A stretch of DNA of 64,000 nt from Nodularia sp. LEGE 06071 (GTDB lineage Bacteria > Cyanobacteriota > Cyanobacteriia > Cyanobacteriales > Nostocaceae), in the NCBI RefSeq assembly GCF_015207755.1, contig NZ_JADEWH010000014.1:89501-153500 (forward strand), in the 5' to 3' direction. Numbering within the stretch: position 1 is the first letter of the stretch; each line of letters starts with the position of its first letter. The notes under the pieces are model-generated. The model had not been told where the DNA came from, made no database searches, and saw only the letters and a list, made by a program, of their open reading frames with translations. This document shows positions 38,514-48,803 of the stretch, in pieces. The position numbers and the translations under genes were made by a program.

Positions 38514-39260
38514 GTGTTGAACCCAATTGAAGACATTGATGGTAAGCAGGTTTGGCGACTGATTCCTTTGCTAGAAGCCTCTGGGGATGTGCAGATGGCG
38601 ATTGACAGATGGTTGTTAGAACAGCACAAATCTGGAAAGCATCCCCCAACTCTGCGATTTTACACTTGGTCGCCACCTGCAATTTCTCTGGGCTATCATC
38701 AACGCCAATACCCGGAATTTTGGACGAATTTGATTTGGCGAGGACAAAAACTAGATTTGGTACGTCGTCCTACTGGCGGTAGGGCGGTGCTACATCAAGG
38801 TGATTTAACTTATGCTGTGGTTACTTCGGGAATACCTGGTAACCGCTTCCAGATATATGAAAAAATTTGTGAGTTTTTAATTCAAGGATGGCGATCGCTT
38901 GGCGTGGAATTGAGCTACGGTAAAGCTGGGCGGGGCTATATCCACAATCCCAATTGTTTTGGTACAGCTACAAGTGCAGATTTAGTGTTGCCAGATGGAG
39001 GTAAACTCATTGGTAGCGCCCAATTGCGACGGGGTGAGGTGATTTTGCAACATGGTTCTATGCGTTTACAGCCTGATGCAGAATTATTTACTCAAGTCTT
39101 TGGTGCAGAATCTTTTACGACTATACAACTACCCGAAAATTTCAGTTTAGACCAGATTATTGCGGCTTTGATGACCGCAGCTGGTGATTGTTTTGCGATG
39201 CAGATAGAAGTACAACCCCTCTCCCAGTCTGAATGGGATGAAATTTTGGCAAATGTCTGA
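38514..39260 (+). CDS. Lipoate/biotin protein ligase family (octanoyltransferase-like)
   Basis: The 248-residue protein carries the LplA/LipM signature RRPTGGRAVLHQGDLTYAV and a lysine motif GGKLIGSAQLRRG. A cysteine in NPNCFGTA sits where LipM-type transferases have the nucleophile. It probably moves octanoyl or lipoyl groups onto carrier proteins such as GcvH or E2 subunits. Start is GTG 38514 or the TTG that follows. Confidence 0.88.
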   Translation: MLNPIEDIDGKQVWRLIPLLEASGDVQMAIDRWLLEQHKSGKHPPTLRFYTWSPPAISLGYHQRQYPEFWTNLIWRGQKLDLVRRPTGGRAVLHQGDLTYAVVTSGIPGNRFQIYEKICEFLIQGWRSLGVELSYGKAGRGYIHNPNCFGTATSADLVLPDGGKLIGSAQLRRGEVILQHGSMRLQPDAELFTQVFGAESFTTIQLPENFSLDQIIAALMTAAGDCFAMQIEVQPLSQSEWDEILANV

Positions 39261-39387
39261 AGAAGCGTAACGCAACTTGATCTGCTTTTTGTGCGATCGC
39301 CATCATATTGCTGATACAATACTTTTATGTCAGATTTGATATAAAATAAAAACACAAATATATCCAATAAAAATAAAAAGAAAATAT

Positions 39388-39708
39388 ATGGATATAGAAA
39401 AGCGTCAACGTTTGGAAGCAGCTGGTTGGCGTGTTGGAGATGCGGCTGACTTTCTAGAACTTTTACCTGAAGAAGTAGCTTTTATTGAGATGAAACTATC
39501 TTTAAGTAGATATTTGAAGGAACTGCGTTTAAAAAACCAGCTTTCTCAAGCCAACTTGGCTAAGAGAATTAATTCCAGTCAATCGCGTGTAGCTAAGATG
39601 GAAGCCGGAGATCCTTCAGTTTCTCTAGATTTGATGGTCAGGACAATTTTAGCAGTAGGGGGAACTCGTGAGGATGTGGCGATCGCGATCGCTTCTATCC
39701 ACAGCTAA
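39388..39708 (+). CDS. XRE family helix-turn-helix protein
   Basis: The 106-residue protein has an HTH at about 45-100 (QLSQANLAKRINSSQSRVAK). The N-terminal part (GDAADFLELLPEEVAFIE) is typical of HigA/XRE antitoxins fused to an N-terminal extension. No toxin gene is found immediately upstream (39261-39387 is non-coding), so it is either a solitary regulator or an orphan antitoxin. Confidence 0.85.
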   Translation: MDIEKRQRLEAAGWRVGDAADFLELLPEEVAFIEMKLSLSRYLKELRLKNQLSQANLAKRINSSQSRVAKMEAGDPSVSLDLMVRTILAVGGTREDVAIAIASIHS

Positions 39709-39735
39709 AAAATTTACACTTATTCAGACTGACTT

Positions 39736-39954
39736 ATGCCAACTAATATAATCATTCTCATTGCGGCCTTAATAGTCGCCTTGATCATCTTCCGAGCTTT
39801 TCTCAAAGTATTCAAGACATTTCTGAGTAGTGCGATCGCTATTTTTGTGATTATCGTTATTTTAAATATGTTTGGCTTTAGCCCCGATGACCTCATCCAA
39901 GAAATCACCAACCTCCCAGAAACTTTAAAACAATTGTTCAACGGGGAAACTTGA
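39736..39954 (+). CDS. Small membrane protein (72 aa)
   Basis: Two hydrophobic helices (about 4-20 and 30-47) then a polar C-terminus (SPDDLIQEITNLPETLK). No family recognised. It starts 28 bp after the XRE gene in the same direction and may be co-transcribed. Confidence 0.7.
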   Translation: MPTNIIILIAALIVALIIFRAFLKVFKTFLSSAIAIFVIIVILNMFGFSPDDLIQEITNLPETLKQLFNGET

Positions 39955-39960
39955 GAAAAT

Positions 39961-39999
39961 AATTCGTAATTCGTAATTCGTAATTCGTAATTCGTAATT
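39961..39999. repeat. TTCGTAA heptamer repeat, 5 units
   Basis: Uninterrupted TTCGTAA units right behind the small membrane protein gene; same family as at 8474, 28008 and 47691. Confidence 0.9.
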
Positions 40000-40034
40000 G
40001 ACTTGCATCAAAGTCTCCCCTCTCCTTACTAAGG

Positions 40035-40179
40035 CTACGGTGTACACACAAGTGATCGAATCGCCCCCTAACCCCCAATTCTGGGGGAACAAGAATTTTC
40101 AAAGTCCCCCAAACTTGGGGGATTTAGGGGGCAAAACAGGCTCAAACGCAGACAGGAAGGACTTGTGTGTACACGATAG
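40035..40179. mobile_element. MITE family B copy 3 (145 bp)
   Basis: Ends CTACGGTGTACACACAAGT and ACTTGTGTGTACACGATAG. Flanked by an 11-bp direct repeat CCTTACTAAGG (40024-40034, 40180-40190), that is, inserted into another repeat type (CTCTCCTTAGTAAGGAGAGG); an uninterrupted relative lies at about 52628-52649. This shows the family targets palindromic repeats. Confidence 0.85.
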
Positions 40180-40240
40180 CCTTACTAAGGAGAGGGGTTG
40201 GGGGTGAGGTTCTGTATTCTCTTAAAACTCCCCAATTTAA

Positions 40241-41437
40241 TTAATTTGTAGCTGACTTGGCAATTGCTCCCAATTGTAGCCCTGGCGGATAGCTACCATC
40301 TTCTTTAATACGCTTAATTTCCTCATCGGTAATGCGTAAATTTAACTTTTGGGCTAATTCCCGGACAATATCCCCCCGGTCAATTACACCTGCGACTGTA
40401 CCCGCCGGCGAAAGCACGGTAATTCGAGGTAATTGCTCATTTTCTAGCTTATTTATGACCTCAGCTAAAGAAATCGATTCAGTTATAGTAGGAATTTCTG
40501 TCAAAGGATGCACAATGCTTTGCAGAGTTTGGTTTTCCCACTCACTTCGTTCTACTAAGCGTAAATCGTCGATCGCCACCATACCCCGGTAACGCCCATC
40601 AGAAACCGCAAAGTAAATACTTGGGGCGTTGGTATCCAATAAGAAGGAATCGGCAAAAGCCCGTAACGTTTGGTCAGCATCGACTACGCGAAAGTCACGA
40701 GTCATCGCATCGCCGGCTACTACCTTCAGTAAAGTTTCTTGTAATGTGGTTACGCGGTCATAGCTGTTAGCATTACGCACAGCAAACCAACCGATTAAAG
40801 CAATCCACAAACCAGTAATTAACTCTCTGGTGAAGAAATCTACAGCTAATCCTAAAGCGATCGCACTATAACCTAAAATTTGCCCAGACTTCGCAGCCCA
40901 GTGTACAGCTTGAAAGCGGTTACCTGTGATTTTCCACAGGGCGGCTTTGAAAACTTGTCCACCATCTAGAGGTAAGCCAGGAATGAGGTTAAATAGGGCA
41001 ACAACTAAATTAATTCTCGCCAAATCTGTCACCATTGCCGTGAGGGGGCTAGATTCGGGGGTGATATTAGTTGCCAGACTAAATAGCAAAAATAGAGCGA
41101 TACTCACTAAAGGCCCAGCGATCGCCACTTGAAAGGCTTTTCCTGGCGTTTTAGATTCTTCTTCGATAGCCGCAACACCGCCAAACATAAACAGAGTAAT
41201 TGAATTAACTCTAATGCCTTGCGATTGCGCTGCCAAACTGTGACCCAACTCGTGTAACAACACCGAACCAAACAGCAGCAGAGCCATCGCTATGCCCGCA
41301 CTCCAACCGATGACAGTACCCCATTCCTGGTAAGCTATGCCAAAGTTAAGCGTAGCTAGCCCTAAAATTACAAACCATAGTGGATCTAAAAATAGAGGAA
41401 TTCCAAATAAAGACCCAATTCTCCAATTTGTTTGCAT
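40241..41437 (-). CDS. Site-2 protease family membrane metalloprotease with CBS domains
   Basis: The 398-residue protein has the zinc motif HELGHSLAA in a membrane helix (about residue 62), the second metal ligand region NLIPGLPLDGG, several further helices, and two C-terminal CBS domains (about 240-370). It cuts substrates within the membrane; the CBS pair suggests control by adenine nucleotides. Anti-sigma factors are typical substrates of relatives, but no link to the anti-sigma gene at 15309 can be shown. Confidence 0.93.
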   Translation of the reverse strand: MQTNWRIGSLFGIPLFLDPLWFVILGLATLNFGIAYQEWGTVIGWSAGIAMALLLFGSVLLHELGHSLAAQSQGIRVNSITLFMFGGVAAIEEESKTPGKAFQVAIAGPLVSIALFLLFSLATNITPESSPLTAMVTDLARINLVVALFNLIPGLPLDGGQVFKAALWKITGNRFQAVHWAAKSGQILGYSAIALGLAVDFFTRELITGLWIALIGWFAVRNANSYDRVTTLQETLLKVVAGDAMTRDFRVVDADQTLRAFADSFLLDTNAPSIYFAVSDGRYRGMVAIDDLRLVERSEWENQTLQSIVHPLTEIPTITESISLAEVINKLENEQLPRITVLSPAGTVAGVIDRGDIVRELAQKLNLRITDEEIKRIKEDGSYPPGLQLGAIAKSATN

Positions 41438-41550
41438 TATATTTTCCTAAACTAGATATTTGCCGAAATTAATCCTAAAAATGACCATTTTTTTATACAT
41501 AAAACTGATATCTATCCGGCTAAATGCTGAAGCTATACAAAGGTTTGCCA

Positions 41551-41646
41551 CTAGTACCGCACGGCGTAAATGTTACACCATTTAAAGTCGTTCAAAAGCC
41601 TACATAATCATTTTTTTGATTTTTGACGAACGCCCTGCGGTACTAG
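41551..41646. mobile_element. MITE family A-like element, copy 3 (96 bp)
   Basis: CTAGTACCGCACGGCGTA at the left and its near complement at the right (ACGCCCTGCGGTACTAG). The ends match those of the elements at 10609 and 33071, but the interior differs and is AT-rich. It is better viewed as a relative with the same termini. Confidence 0.7.
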
Positions 41647-41821
41647 GCATTGCAGTCATCAATATTTGCTATTTCAAAATCCCAAATCTCAACTTGAAAA
41701 TGGTGTTAGAGGCTCTGACTTCTAGATTGACATATTATTCACCCCCAGTAGGAATGTCTGAGGGTGGAGATTTCCGCCTGTCGCCTCCCATTGGGAAAGA
41801 TTTTGGATACTTTGGGCTGAT

Positions 41822-42100
41822 TTAAATAATACCGAGATTGGTCAATCCCAAAACAGCACCGACACCAATCAGATGGCCAGCACACATTGCCGCCAGGAAG
41901 GAACCGACACTGGGATTATTGAACAGTGCTGGAAAAGGTAAAGGCATTTTATTCCCAACATGAGGATAGCTAATCGTTCGGGGAATAATCAGAAGGCATA
42001 ATAGACAACTGCCAATAATAATCGCAGAGCCAATCCAATTCCATGTAGTGCCGGTGTTGGGGACAGTAACTTGGACTGCTAATAACATTGATGAGATCAT
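41822..42100 (-). CDS. psaK: Photosystem I subunit PsaK (copy 1)
   Basis: A 92-residue thylakoid protein with two membrane helices (about 22-41 and 65-88) and the PsaK signatures [17 protein letters not shown] and TNLG at the end. It binds antenna chlorophyll at the edge of photosystem I. A second psaK lies 356 bp away in the same direction and is clearly diverged. In cyanobacteria PsaK paralogues differ in light response; which this is cannot be told. Confidence 0.95.
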   Translation of the reverse strand: MISSMLLAVQVTVPNTGTTWNWIGSAIIIGSCLLCLLIIPRTISYPHVGNKMPLPFPALFNNPSVGSFLAAMCAGHLIGVGAVLGLTNLGII

Positions 42101-42246
42101 GGTTCTTTCTCCTGCATGAACAAACTGATTTAGCTGTCATTTCTCAACCATGTAAATACTCCGCCTGATGAAGTTACCGAATCCTCCCTCAAAGGGAAGG
42201 TTAACTTGTCCCTCTTCTGTCAGAGTGATTACAAACAAAGCTGACC

Positions 42247-42455
42247 ATGCTAAATTCAATAGTTCAATTGCTGGGGAGTGGGGAATGGGGAATAGGGAGT
42301 GGGGAGTGGGGAGAAGAGGAAAGGTTGTTAAGTAACAGGAAGTTTAAAGTAATTTCTAACTCCCCCCTGCACCCTGCACCCTGCCCTCCTGCCTCTTCAC
42401 TCCCCCCTGCCCCCTGCCCCCCCGCCTCTTCTCCCCACTCCCTAACTTCTCAAAT
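42247..42455. repeat. G-rich and C-rich low-complexity repeat pair
   Basis: GGGGAGTGGGGA units (about 42273-42320) and CTGCCCCCTGC units (about 42362-42430) flank AGGAAGTTTAAAGTAATTTC. Together they form a large inverted repeat. A similar arrangement is at about 54130-54420. Confidence 0.7.
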
Positions 42456-42707
42456 CTACAGACGACCGATATTAGTCAGCCCTAAGACAATACCAATGCC
42501 GATCACATGACCGAACGCCATCGCACCGATAAAGGCGGGAATGCTGATGGGCAGGATAGGCAACTTGGGGCCTACTTGAGGATACTGAATTTTGAGAGTT
42601 AGCAAAAGAATGACAAAGCTGCTGGCGCTAATAATGATCCCTACTGTGGGAGTCCATTCGGGTGTTACAGGAACAGATGCGGCGGCTAGTAAGGTTGATA
42701 AAAACAA
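42456..42707 (-). CDS. psaK: Photosystem I subunit PsaK (copy 2)
   Basis: An 83-residue protein of usual PsaK length with two helices (about 22-40, 57-78) and FGHVIGIGIVLGLTNIGRL at the C-terminus (in part). It lies upstream of copy 1, with repeats between. Only about a third of residues look shared, so the duplication is old. Confidence 0.95.
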   Translation of the reverse strand: MFLSTLLAAASVPVTPEWTPTVGIIISASSFVILLLTLKIQYPQVGPKLPILPISIPAFIGAMAFGHVIGIGIVLGLTNIGRL

Positions 42708-42831
42708 ACTGGTATCTCCTAAATGACAAAATTAATGTAGTCCTCCAAAATTATAAAGTTCCACAGTAAACAACCGAAAATTATTCCTGAATTTTCGACC
42801 TTTTTTTAAGTTACCAATATCTAAAATTTAT

Positions 42832-43470
42832 ATGCGGGTTAAAATTTGCGGCATTACTCAACCAAAACAGTCTGTAGCGATCGCCAATCTGGGCGCAACT
42901 GCACTAGGATTTATTTGTGTCCCGACCTCACCCCGTTACGTTACCTCAGAGCAAATTCGGGCTGCCGTGGCGCAATTACCGTCAAATATTGACAAAATCG
43001 GTGTTTTTGCCAATACGAGTATTCCTGAAATTAGCCAGATAGTTATGGATTCTGGATTGACTGGTGTCCAGTTACATGGAGACGAATCTCCAGAATTTTG
43101 CTCACTGTTACGTCAAAGTCTCCCAAATGTAGAAATTCTTAAAGCTTTGAGAGTTCGTAGTGTTGAGAATCTTGATCAAGCCTCTAATTATACTAAATAC
43201 ATAGATACATTACTACTGGATGCTTATCATCCCCAACAGTTGGGAGGTACAGGTCACACTCTAGACTGGCAGATGTTAGAAAAGTTTAAACCCAGTTGTC
43301 CTTGGTTATTAGCTGGGGGACTAACGCCAGATAATGTAGTGACTGCCTTAAATCAAGTTAAACCTGACGGGATTGATTTATCTAGCGGTGTGGAAATTAA
43401 GCCCGGTGATAAGGATTTAGATAAAGTAGCACTGCTATTTGAGAATTTAGGTTGTCGGTTGAGGGACTGA
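42832..43470 (+). CDS. trpF: Phosphoribosylanthranilate isomerase
   Basis: The 212-residue TIM-barrel enzyme carries the catalytic cysteine in KICGIT at the N-terminus, the aspartate in LLLDAYHP and the phosphate-binding loop ending in GIDLSSGVE. It catalyses the Amadori rearrangement in tryptophan synthesis. No other trp gene is near, as is usual in cyanobacteria. Confidence 0.97.
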   Translation: MRVKICGITQPKQSVAIANLGATALGFICVPTSPRYVTSEQIRAAVAQLPSNIDKIGVFANTSIPEISQIVMDSGLTGVQLHGDESPEFCSLLRQSLPNVEILKALRVRSVENLDQASNYTKYIDTLLLDAYHPQQLGGTGHTLDWQMLEKFKPSCPWLLAGGLTPDNVVTALNQVKPDGIDLSSGVEIKPGDKDLDKVALLFENLGCRLRD

Positions 43471-43490
43471 CAATAAAAAATTTCCAAATT

Positions 43491-43572
43491 GTAGGGTGGG
43501 TTAGGACCCTAGTCCGTAACCCACCATTATCCTGAAGTTTATGGTGGGTTACGCTGCGCTAACCCACCCTAC
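43491..43572. terminator. Palindromic repeat, possible bidirectional terminator
   Basis: GTAGGGTGGGTTAGGA... and ...GCGCTAACCCACCCTAC form a long hairpin between the convergent trpF and folE genes. It belongs to a widespread cyanobacterial repeat class (compare 35760-35838), so a terminator role is only plausible. Confidence 0.45.
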
Positions 43573-43607
43573 TGGCTCACCATTCCCCATTCCCCATTCC
43601 CCACTCC

Positions 43608-44315
43608 CTAGTAAAATGACGGTTGGTGACGAATCAAGTTAAAGAATTCTTCACGAGTTTTTTGATCTTCTTGAAATGCACCAACCATTGCGCTGGTAAC
43701 AGTCCAAGAACCAGGCTTTTGCACACCGCGCATTGCCATGCACATATGGGTAGCTTCCATCACCACTGCCACCCCTTGAGGTTCGAGAATGGTTTGGATG
43801 GCTTCGGCTATTTGACGGGTGAGTCTTTCTTGGACTTGGAGGCGGCGAGAATACATCTCGACAATGCGGGCAAGTTTACTTAACCCTACAACTTTTTGGT
43901 TGGGGATATAAGCAACGTGTGCTTTACCCATAAAAGGCAGCATATGGTGTTCGCAGAGGCTAAAAAAGTTAATATCTCGGACTAATACCATCTCGTTATG
44001 TCCTTCATCGAAGATGGCATCGTTTAGGAGTTCTTCTAGAGATTGGTTGTAGCCACTGGTGAGAAACTGCATGGCTTCTGCTACGCGCTTGGGTGTTTTC
44101 AGCAGTCCTTCTCTTTCGGGGTCTTCTCCTACTCCTACTATTAGCGCTCTGACTCCATCCATCATTGACTCCATTTCTTCCCCTGTCGGTGGGTGCAAGT
44201 TGGGTTGTCGTCCGTTGTGGGTGTTACGGTCGGGTTTGGGAGTGATGGCTTCTACTAAATCGGGGCTTAGGGGAGATTTCGAGCGATTGGAACCGTTGGG
44301 ACTCGCAATAGTCAT
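43608..44315 (-). CDS. folE: GTP cyclohydrolase I
   Basis: The 235-residue enzyme carries the zinc ligands CEHHMLPF and [10 protein letters not shown], and the substrate-binding KLARIVE segment. It turns GTP into dihydroneopterin triphosphate, first step of folate and pterin synthesis. The N-terminal 45 residues are a polar extension. It follows the SDR gene by about 110 bp in the same direction. Confidence 0.97.
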   Translation of the reverse strand: MTIASPNGSNRSKSPLSPDLVEAITPKPDRNTHNGRQPNLHPPTGEEMESMMDGVRALIVGVGEDPEREGLLKTPKRVAEAMQFLTSGYNQSLEELLNDAIFDEGHNEMVLVRDINFFSLCEHHMLPFMGKAHVAYIPNQKVVGLSKLARIVEMYSRRLQVQERLTRQIAEAIQTILEPQGVAVVMEATHMCMAMRGVQKPGSWTVTSAMVGAFQEDQKTREEFFNLIRHQPSFY

Positions 44316-44426
44316 GATGTGATTACTTGGTTATGGTGGGAATTTTGAGATGGATTGATTTCTAATCTTAATTTCACGCAGAGGCGTAGTTAGCTGACAG
44401 CTTTCCCGCAGGGTGGCGCACCAGAG

Positions 44427-45149
44427 TTAAAGAGCGCCAGCACTGGGCATTAGGGTCAATTCGTCTATGACGGCTTGCTGTGGTAGTAAGGCTGTGTAGA
44501 GAATTGATTGGGCAACAACTTCTGCCGTTAACATTTTGGAACGGTCAAAATCGGACTGGACGGTTTCTGTGTCCCACAGTTCGGTATTCACAGCACCAGG
44601 ACAAATGGCTGTGACACGAATGCCGTGGGCGCGTTCTTCTTGTGCTAAGGTTTGCGAAAGTGCCATAAGACCTGCTTTGCTGACGCTGTATGCTCCCCAA
44701 CCGGGAAAGGGTTGCTTGGCGGCAATTGAGGCGACGTTAATTATTGTGCCTGTGTGGCGATCGCGCATTCCGGGTAAAATTCCCATCATGCACTGAAATA
44801 CACTGGTGAGGTTCAAGTTGATTACTTGCTGCCAATCTTCTAAGGGGGTTTCACTGAGGTTGGCTGTGTATGCTATACCCGCATTATTTACCAAGATATC
44901 TATGCCCCCAAAGTCAAGGGCGATCGCCTCTATTTCTGCTTTTACTTGAGTTACATTCGCAAGATCAACAGCGTAAGCTTTGGCTACTACTCCCGTATGC
45001 CTAGCTGCTTCTGCTACTGTCTCCAACTTATCCAAAGAACGGCTGACTAAGGCGACATCAATTCCCGCCTTGGCAAATACTAAAGCCGTTGCTTTGCCAA
45101 TTCCACTACTGGCCCCAGTAATTAGGGCGCGTCGTTGCTCAAGACTCAT
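44427..45149 (-). CDS. Short-chain dehydrogenase/reductase
   Basis: A 240-residue SDR. The NAD(P)-binding motif is TGASSGIGKA (about residue 11), NNAG is at about 88, the catalytic S and YSVSK are at about 140-157. The fold is complete. Substrate unknown; it may be in a transcript with folE. Confidence 0.93.
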   Translation of the reverse strand: MSLEQRRALITGASSGIGKATALVFAKAGIDVALVSRSLDKLETVAEAARHTGVVAKAYAVDLANVTQVKAEIEAIALDFGGIDILVNNAGIAYTANLSETPLEDWQQVINLNLTSVFQCMMGILPGMRDRHTGTIINVASIAAKQPFPGWGAYSVSKAGLMALSQTLAQEERAHGIRVTAICPGAVNTELWDTETVQSDFDRSKMLTAEVVAQSILYTALLPQQAVIDELTLMPSAGAL

Positions 45150-45522
45150 GCTGTCTCCAATTTTTTTGGCAGTTTTTAAAGCTTTTTTCCACCAGCCAAT
45201 TATCCAAATCTTGCGGATTGGTTAAATTTAACTAACCTGAATTTCCGATGATTTCTGGTTGATAACTAACTACTAATTTTTTCCGTCAGCGTGGGTATTT
45301 TTTCCCGTCAGGTGTTTTCCCAGTCAGGATAACAAATGTTTAACTGGGAAATTATGTCATAGATTCAAATGTGATTACTGAATAACAGGCAAATCACTGA
45401 TCAAATTAAGTTGATTTGCTTAAAATACAAAAACCTATGGCTGTTGAGATTGTTAAAAATCTTTAAGTAGCCATAGGCATTATAACATTGCTGATGAGTA
45501 AAGGGGTTATTTTCTCTGAGTA
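45150..45522. other. Gene-free stretch containing the accA terminator
   Basis: No gene seen; an intrinsic terminator for the minus-strand accA transcript lies at 45422-45478. Confidence 0.6.
45422..45478 (-). terminator. Intrinsic terminator after accA
   Basis: On the minus strand the 9-bp arms CCTATGGCT and AGCCATAGG (45477 down to 45434) are followed at once by TTTTTGTATTTT. It lies 45 bp after the accA stop, in the right orientation. Confidence 0.65.
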
Positions 45523-46503
45523 TCAGTGGGCAAGTTCAGTAAAAACACCAATTTTGCGGAATTTTTCATAGCGCAGTTGCCGACGTTCTGGAGATGTTAA
45601 GCGGTTGAGTTCGTCTAAGTTTTCTAACAAGCTCTGCTTGAGAGTTGTAGCGGCTTTCAGAGGATCAGAATGAGCGCCACCAATGGGTTCAGATAATATT
45701 TCGTCGATGATGCCCAAGTTTTTCAGGTCGTGGGAAATGATTTTGAGAGCCACAGCTGCTTGAGGAGATTTGCTAGAATCTTTCCACAGAATGGCGGCAC
45801 AGGCTTCGGGGGTAGCAACGGTATAAACGGCGTGTTCAAACATCATGAGGCGATCGCCTACGCCAATACCTAAAGCACCACCAGAACCACCTTCGCCGAT
45901 GACTGTGCAGATAATTGGCACATCAAAGCAAAACATTTCCCGTAAATTATAGGCGATCGCTTCCCCTTGACCTTGGTGTTCGGCTTCAATACCTGCCCAA
46001 GCGCCGGGAGTGTCGATAAAGGTGATAATCGGCATCCCAAACTTGTTGGCGTGTTCCATCAAGCGCAGGGCTTTGCGGTAACCACCAGGGGAAGCCATCC
46101 CGAAGTTACGGGCAACATTATCCTTGGTGTCGCGGCCTTTTTGATGACCTAACATTACCACTGGCTGCCCGCCCAAACGACCTACACCTCCAACTAAGGC
46201 AGGATCGTCACCACCGCAGCGATCGCCATGCAACTCCATCCATTCATCACTAATGGCCTGAATGTAATCAAGAGTACTAGGGCGACGAGGATGACGAGCT
46301 ACTTGCAGACGCTGAGACGGTGATAAATTACTGAAAATTTCCTCTCGTAGTTGCATAGCCCGTGTTTCTAGTTTGCGAATTTCGCCAGAAACATCAACGC
46401 CATTTTCTTCTGCAAGTTGCCGAATCTGATCAATTCGGTTTGCCAGTTCTGCTAGTGGCTTTTCAAAATCTAACAGTAGTGGTTTGCGCTCGGTAGTTGC
46501 CAT
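45523..46503 (-). CDS. accA: Acetyl-CoA carboxylase carboxyltransferase subunit alpha
   Basis: The 326-residue protein has the carboxyltransferase features ([35 protein letters not shown]) and full family length. It acts with AccD to carboxylate acetyl-CoA to malonyl-CoA, committing carbon to fatty acids. In many cyanobacteria accA follows the alkane genes, as here: ado, aar and accA are co-oriented, with an 82-bp gap between aar and accA. Confidence 0.98.
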   Translation of the reverse strand: MATTERKPLLLDFEKPLAELANRIDQIRQLAEENGVDVSGEIRKLETRAMQLREEIFSNLSPSQRLQVARHPRRPSTLDYIQAISDEWMELHGDRCGGDDPALVGGVGRLGGQPVVMLGHQKGRDTKDNVARNFGMASPGGYRKALRLMEHANKFGMPIITFIDTPGAWAGIEAEHQGQGEAIAYNLREMFCFDVPIICTVIGEGGSGGALGIGVGDRLMMFEHAVYTVATPEACAAILWKDSSKSPQAAVALKIISHDLKNLGIIDEILSEPIGGAHSDPLKAATTLKQSLLENLDELNRLTSPERRQLRYEKFRKIGVFTELAH

Positions 46504-46585
46504 CGTACAAGTTAAGAGTGTTGAGTGTGGAGTTATTTAAGGTGGGGATGTAGGGCATGGACTATGGGCTGTGATTTACTTGTCT

Positions 46586-47623
46586 TTAGTTAACGACTAA
46601 GGACTCAACTAGCAGTGGTCTAAATCCGTGCTTTATTGATGCTTGACCAATCTGCTCCATTTTGTCTACGGTAATCTGATTCCGCCCCCAAGAAAAGTTC
46701 GTGTATAACTTCTCAAATTCCAGCAGCATCGATTCGGCAAAACAAGCAAACAACTGGCGTGCTGGCACATCCATATTGACTATTTTCATAATTTTCCAGT
46801 CAATATCTAGGGAATGTTCGACAATCCCACCATTTAGCACATGAATACCAGGATATTGAATTTTAGTCGCTAAGTTTTTCGGATAGCCACCATCAATGAG
46901 CAAACAAGGGCGCTTCAAAACTTGAAAATCAATTTCCATGCCTTTGGGCATACTAGCAACCCAAACGACAATATCAGCTTCAGGTAGTGCTTCATCCAAA
47001 GCCATGATTTTTCCTCGCCCCAGTTCGTCTTGTAGGTCTTTGAGACGTTCATTGTTGCGGGCGATGAGCAAAAGTTCCTTGACATCTGTTCTGGCATCTA
47101 GCCAGCGTGTAATGGCACTGCCAATATCTCCAGTTGCGCCACATATAGCAACAGTCGCTTTCGACAAATCAATTCCTATTTGTTTCGACGCTTGTTCCAC
47201 TTGCCGACAAATAATGTAAGCAGTGTGAGTATTCCCGGTGGTGAAGCGTTCAAACTCTAGTTTGATGTTGCGGACTTGGCTAAACTGCTCCAATTTAAAG
47301 TTCTCAAAAATAATTGAGGAAAATCCTCCTAAAGCAGTGATATTGATGCCATGCTTTTGAGCATGAGCCATAGCGTTGAGAATTTTGCGTATTGCTGTCT
47401 TTGCATGGCGTTTCGCGAGCATTTCCGGCAAAAAACAAGATTCTACATACCGTCCTTCAATTGTCTGCCCAGTCACACTGGTAACTGTGATTTCATCAAC
47501 AATTTGCGGCGGGGCGCTGCACCAAAAATCTAGCCCTTGATCGGCATATTCTGGGTAACCCAATTCTTTGGCTACCGATTGAGCGTGTTCTAAACTAGTC
47601 AAATGTCCAATTAGACCAAACAT
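46586..47623 (-). CDS. aar: Long-chain acyl-ACP reductase
   Basis: About 345 residues from the ATG at 47623 ([10 protein letters not shown]), which fits the family; the frame is open a further 22 codons. A Rossmann segment [13 protein letters not shown] (about residue 160) binds NADPH, and a cysteine in [10 protein letters not shown] region is the acyl-thioester site candidate. It reduces fatty acyl-ACP to aldehyde, which ADO turns into alkane. It sits between ado and accA. Confidence 0.97.
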   Translation of the reverse strand: MFGLIGHLTSLEHAQSVAKELGYPEYADQGLDFWCSAPPQIVDEITVTSVTGQTIEGRYVESCFLPEMLAKRHAKTAIRKILNAMAHAQKHGINITALGGFSSIIFENFKLEQFSQVRNIKLEFERFTTGNTHTAYIICRQVEQASKQIGIDLSKATVAICGATGDIGSAITRWLDARTDVKELLLIARNNERLKDLQDELGRGKIMALDEALPEADIVVWVASMPKGMEIDFQVLKRPCLLIDGGYPKNLATKIQYPGIHVLNGGIVEHSLDIDWKIMKIVNMDVPARQLFACFAESMLLEFEKLYTNFSWGRNQITVDKMEQIGQASIKHGFRPLLVESLVVN

Positions 47624-47690
47624 GTATTGATGTATTAGGCGTGTGCTTTGTCGAAAGCGTTGAATAAGTGGGCAAGAATTAAATACCAAT

Positions 47691-47740
47691 TTGTAATTCG
47701 TAATTCGTAATTCGTAATTCGTAATTCGTAATTCGTAATT
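47691..47740. repeat. TTCGTAA heptamer repeat upstream of aar
   Basis: About seven TTCGTAA units in the ado-aar gap, 70 bp before the aar start. Confidence 0.9.
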
Positions 47741-47889
47741 CAGAACATCCGACCTATCCTGGTTTCCCGGTTGGTATCTGTCGGATTATCGTTTCAAATT
47801 GATACTATTCTGAGAACGAGGAAACAAAGCGTAAGATGCATTAGGGTGAAGTCAGGCAATGCTCAATTTTTTGATGACTTAGCACTTCC

Positions 47890-47925
47890 TTGTACAGACG
47901 CGAGCAATCGCGTCTCTACTCAGCA
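47890..47925. repeat. Palindromic repeat after ado
   Basis: AGACGCGA and TCGCGTCT arms with a 4-base loop (about 47896-47915), 20 bp past the ado stop codon. A common cyanobacterial hairpin repeat; it could weaken read-through from ado to aar. Confidence 0.55.
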
Positions 47926-47931
47926 TTTAAA

Positions 47932-48627
47932 TTAGGCAGCTGTGAGTCCGTAAGCTGACATTTTCATAATGTCTCTGGTAGTGAAGCCAATGTTATTCAA
48001 TGTTTCACCGTATTGAATCATGAAGTCTTCTACCAAGGCTTCTTTTTCCATTGCTAAGACGTGAGCATCAGCTTCTACTTCGTTGAGCATTCTCCAAACA
48101 ATGGGTAGGTTTTGGCGATTGGCTGCTTCTAATTCTGCTTTGGATTCAGCGAAGTGTTCTTTTAACCAAACTTCCCCAAAGTTGAGGTGACTGTATTCAT
48201 CTTTTACGACTCCCTCTGTGATTTTACGGGCAAAATCATCGGCTACGGGAATGTAAATATTGTATGCTGCGATCGCAAAGCATTCAATAATCAAAGATTG
48301 AATCAGCAAGCAAGTCACTACTTGACCTTCAGCCGCCGCTTTTTGGAAATTTTCGTGTAGTCCAGAGAAAAACTTCTGAGCAAAGGGCATATCTGGTTGT
48401 ACAGATAGATTCCGCCCACAAGCTTCAAAGCCCTTTTTGTGGCGACTTTCCATTTTCGATAAACGAATCAGTTCATCTTTAAGCTCTGGGAGCATTTCTC
48501 CCAATGTGATGTAATTATCATGAGCTTCCTGTTCGCCTTCAATGACGATCGCATTAATGCGACTGTAAGCATCTTTGTATTTTTCGCTCTGAAAATCAAT
48601 TTTTAATTCGGCTGCAAGTTGTTGCAT
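47932..48627 (-). CDS. ado: Aldehyde-deformylating oxygenase
   Basis: 231 residues from the ATG at 48627 ([10 protein letters not shown]), the exact family length; an upstream in-frame ATG at 48666 is less likely. A ferritin-like di-iron protein with ligands in [18 protein letters not shown] and [10 protein letters not shown]. It converts fatty aldehydes to C(n-1) alkanes and formate. With aar it makes the hydrocarbons typical of cyanobacteria. Confidence 0.98.
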   Translation of the reverse strand: MQQLAAELKIDFQSEKYKDAYSRINAIVIEGEQEAHDNYITLGEMLPELKDELIRLSKMESRHKKGFEACGRNLSVQPDMPFAQKFFSGLHENFQKAAAEGQVVTCLLIQSLIIECFAIAAYNIYIPVADDFARKITEGVVKDEYSHLNFGEVWLKEHFAESKAELEAANRQNLPIVWRMLNEVEADAHVLAMEKEALVEDFMIQYGETLNNIGFTTRDIMKMSAYGLTAA

Positions 48628-48803
48628 GGTGTGTTTACTCCTGTAAACTTGAATCATTTGATACAAAAATTCGATTTTCCCTGTTTATTAAGGGTAATGA
48701 TCGCTATGGTTTAATTTAACTTAACAAGTCACTATGTTATAGATTAGCTTTTGCTGGGGGCAATGCTCTAGTAATAGAACACAAATGCTTTAACGCTCAA
48801 CTC

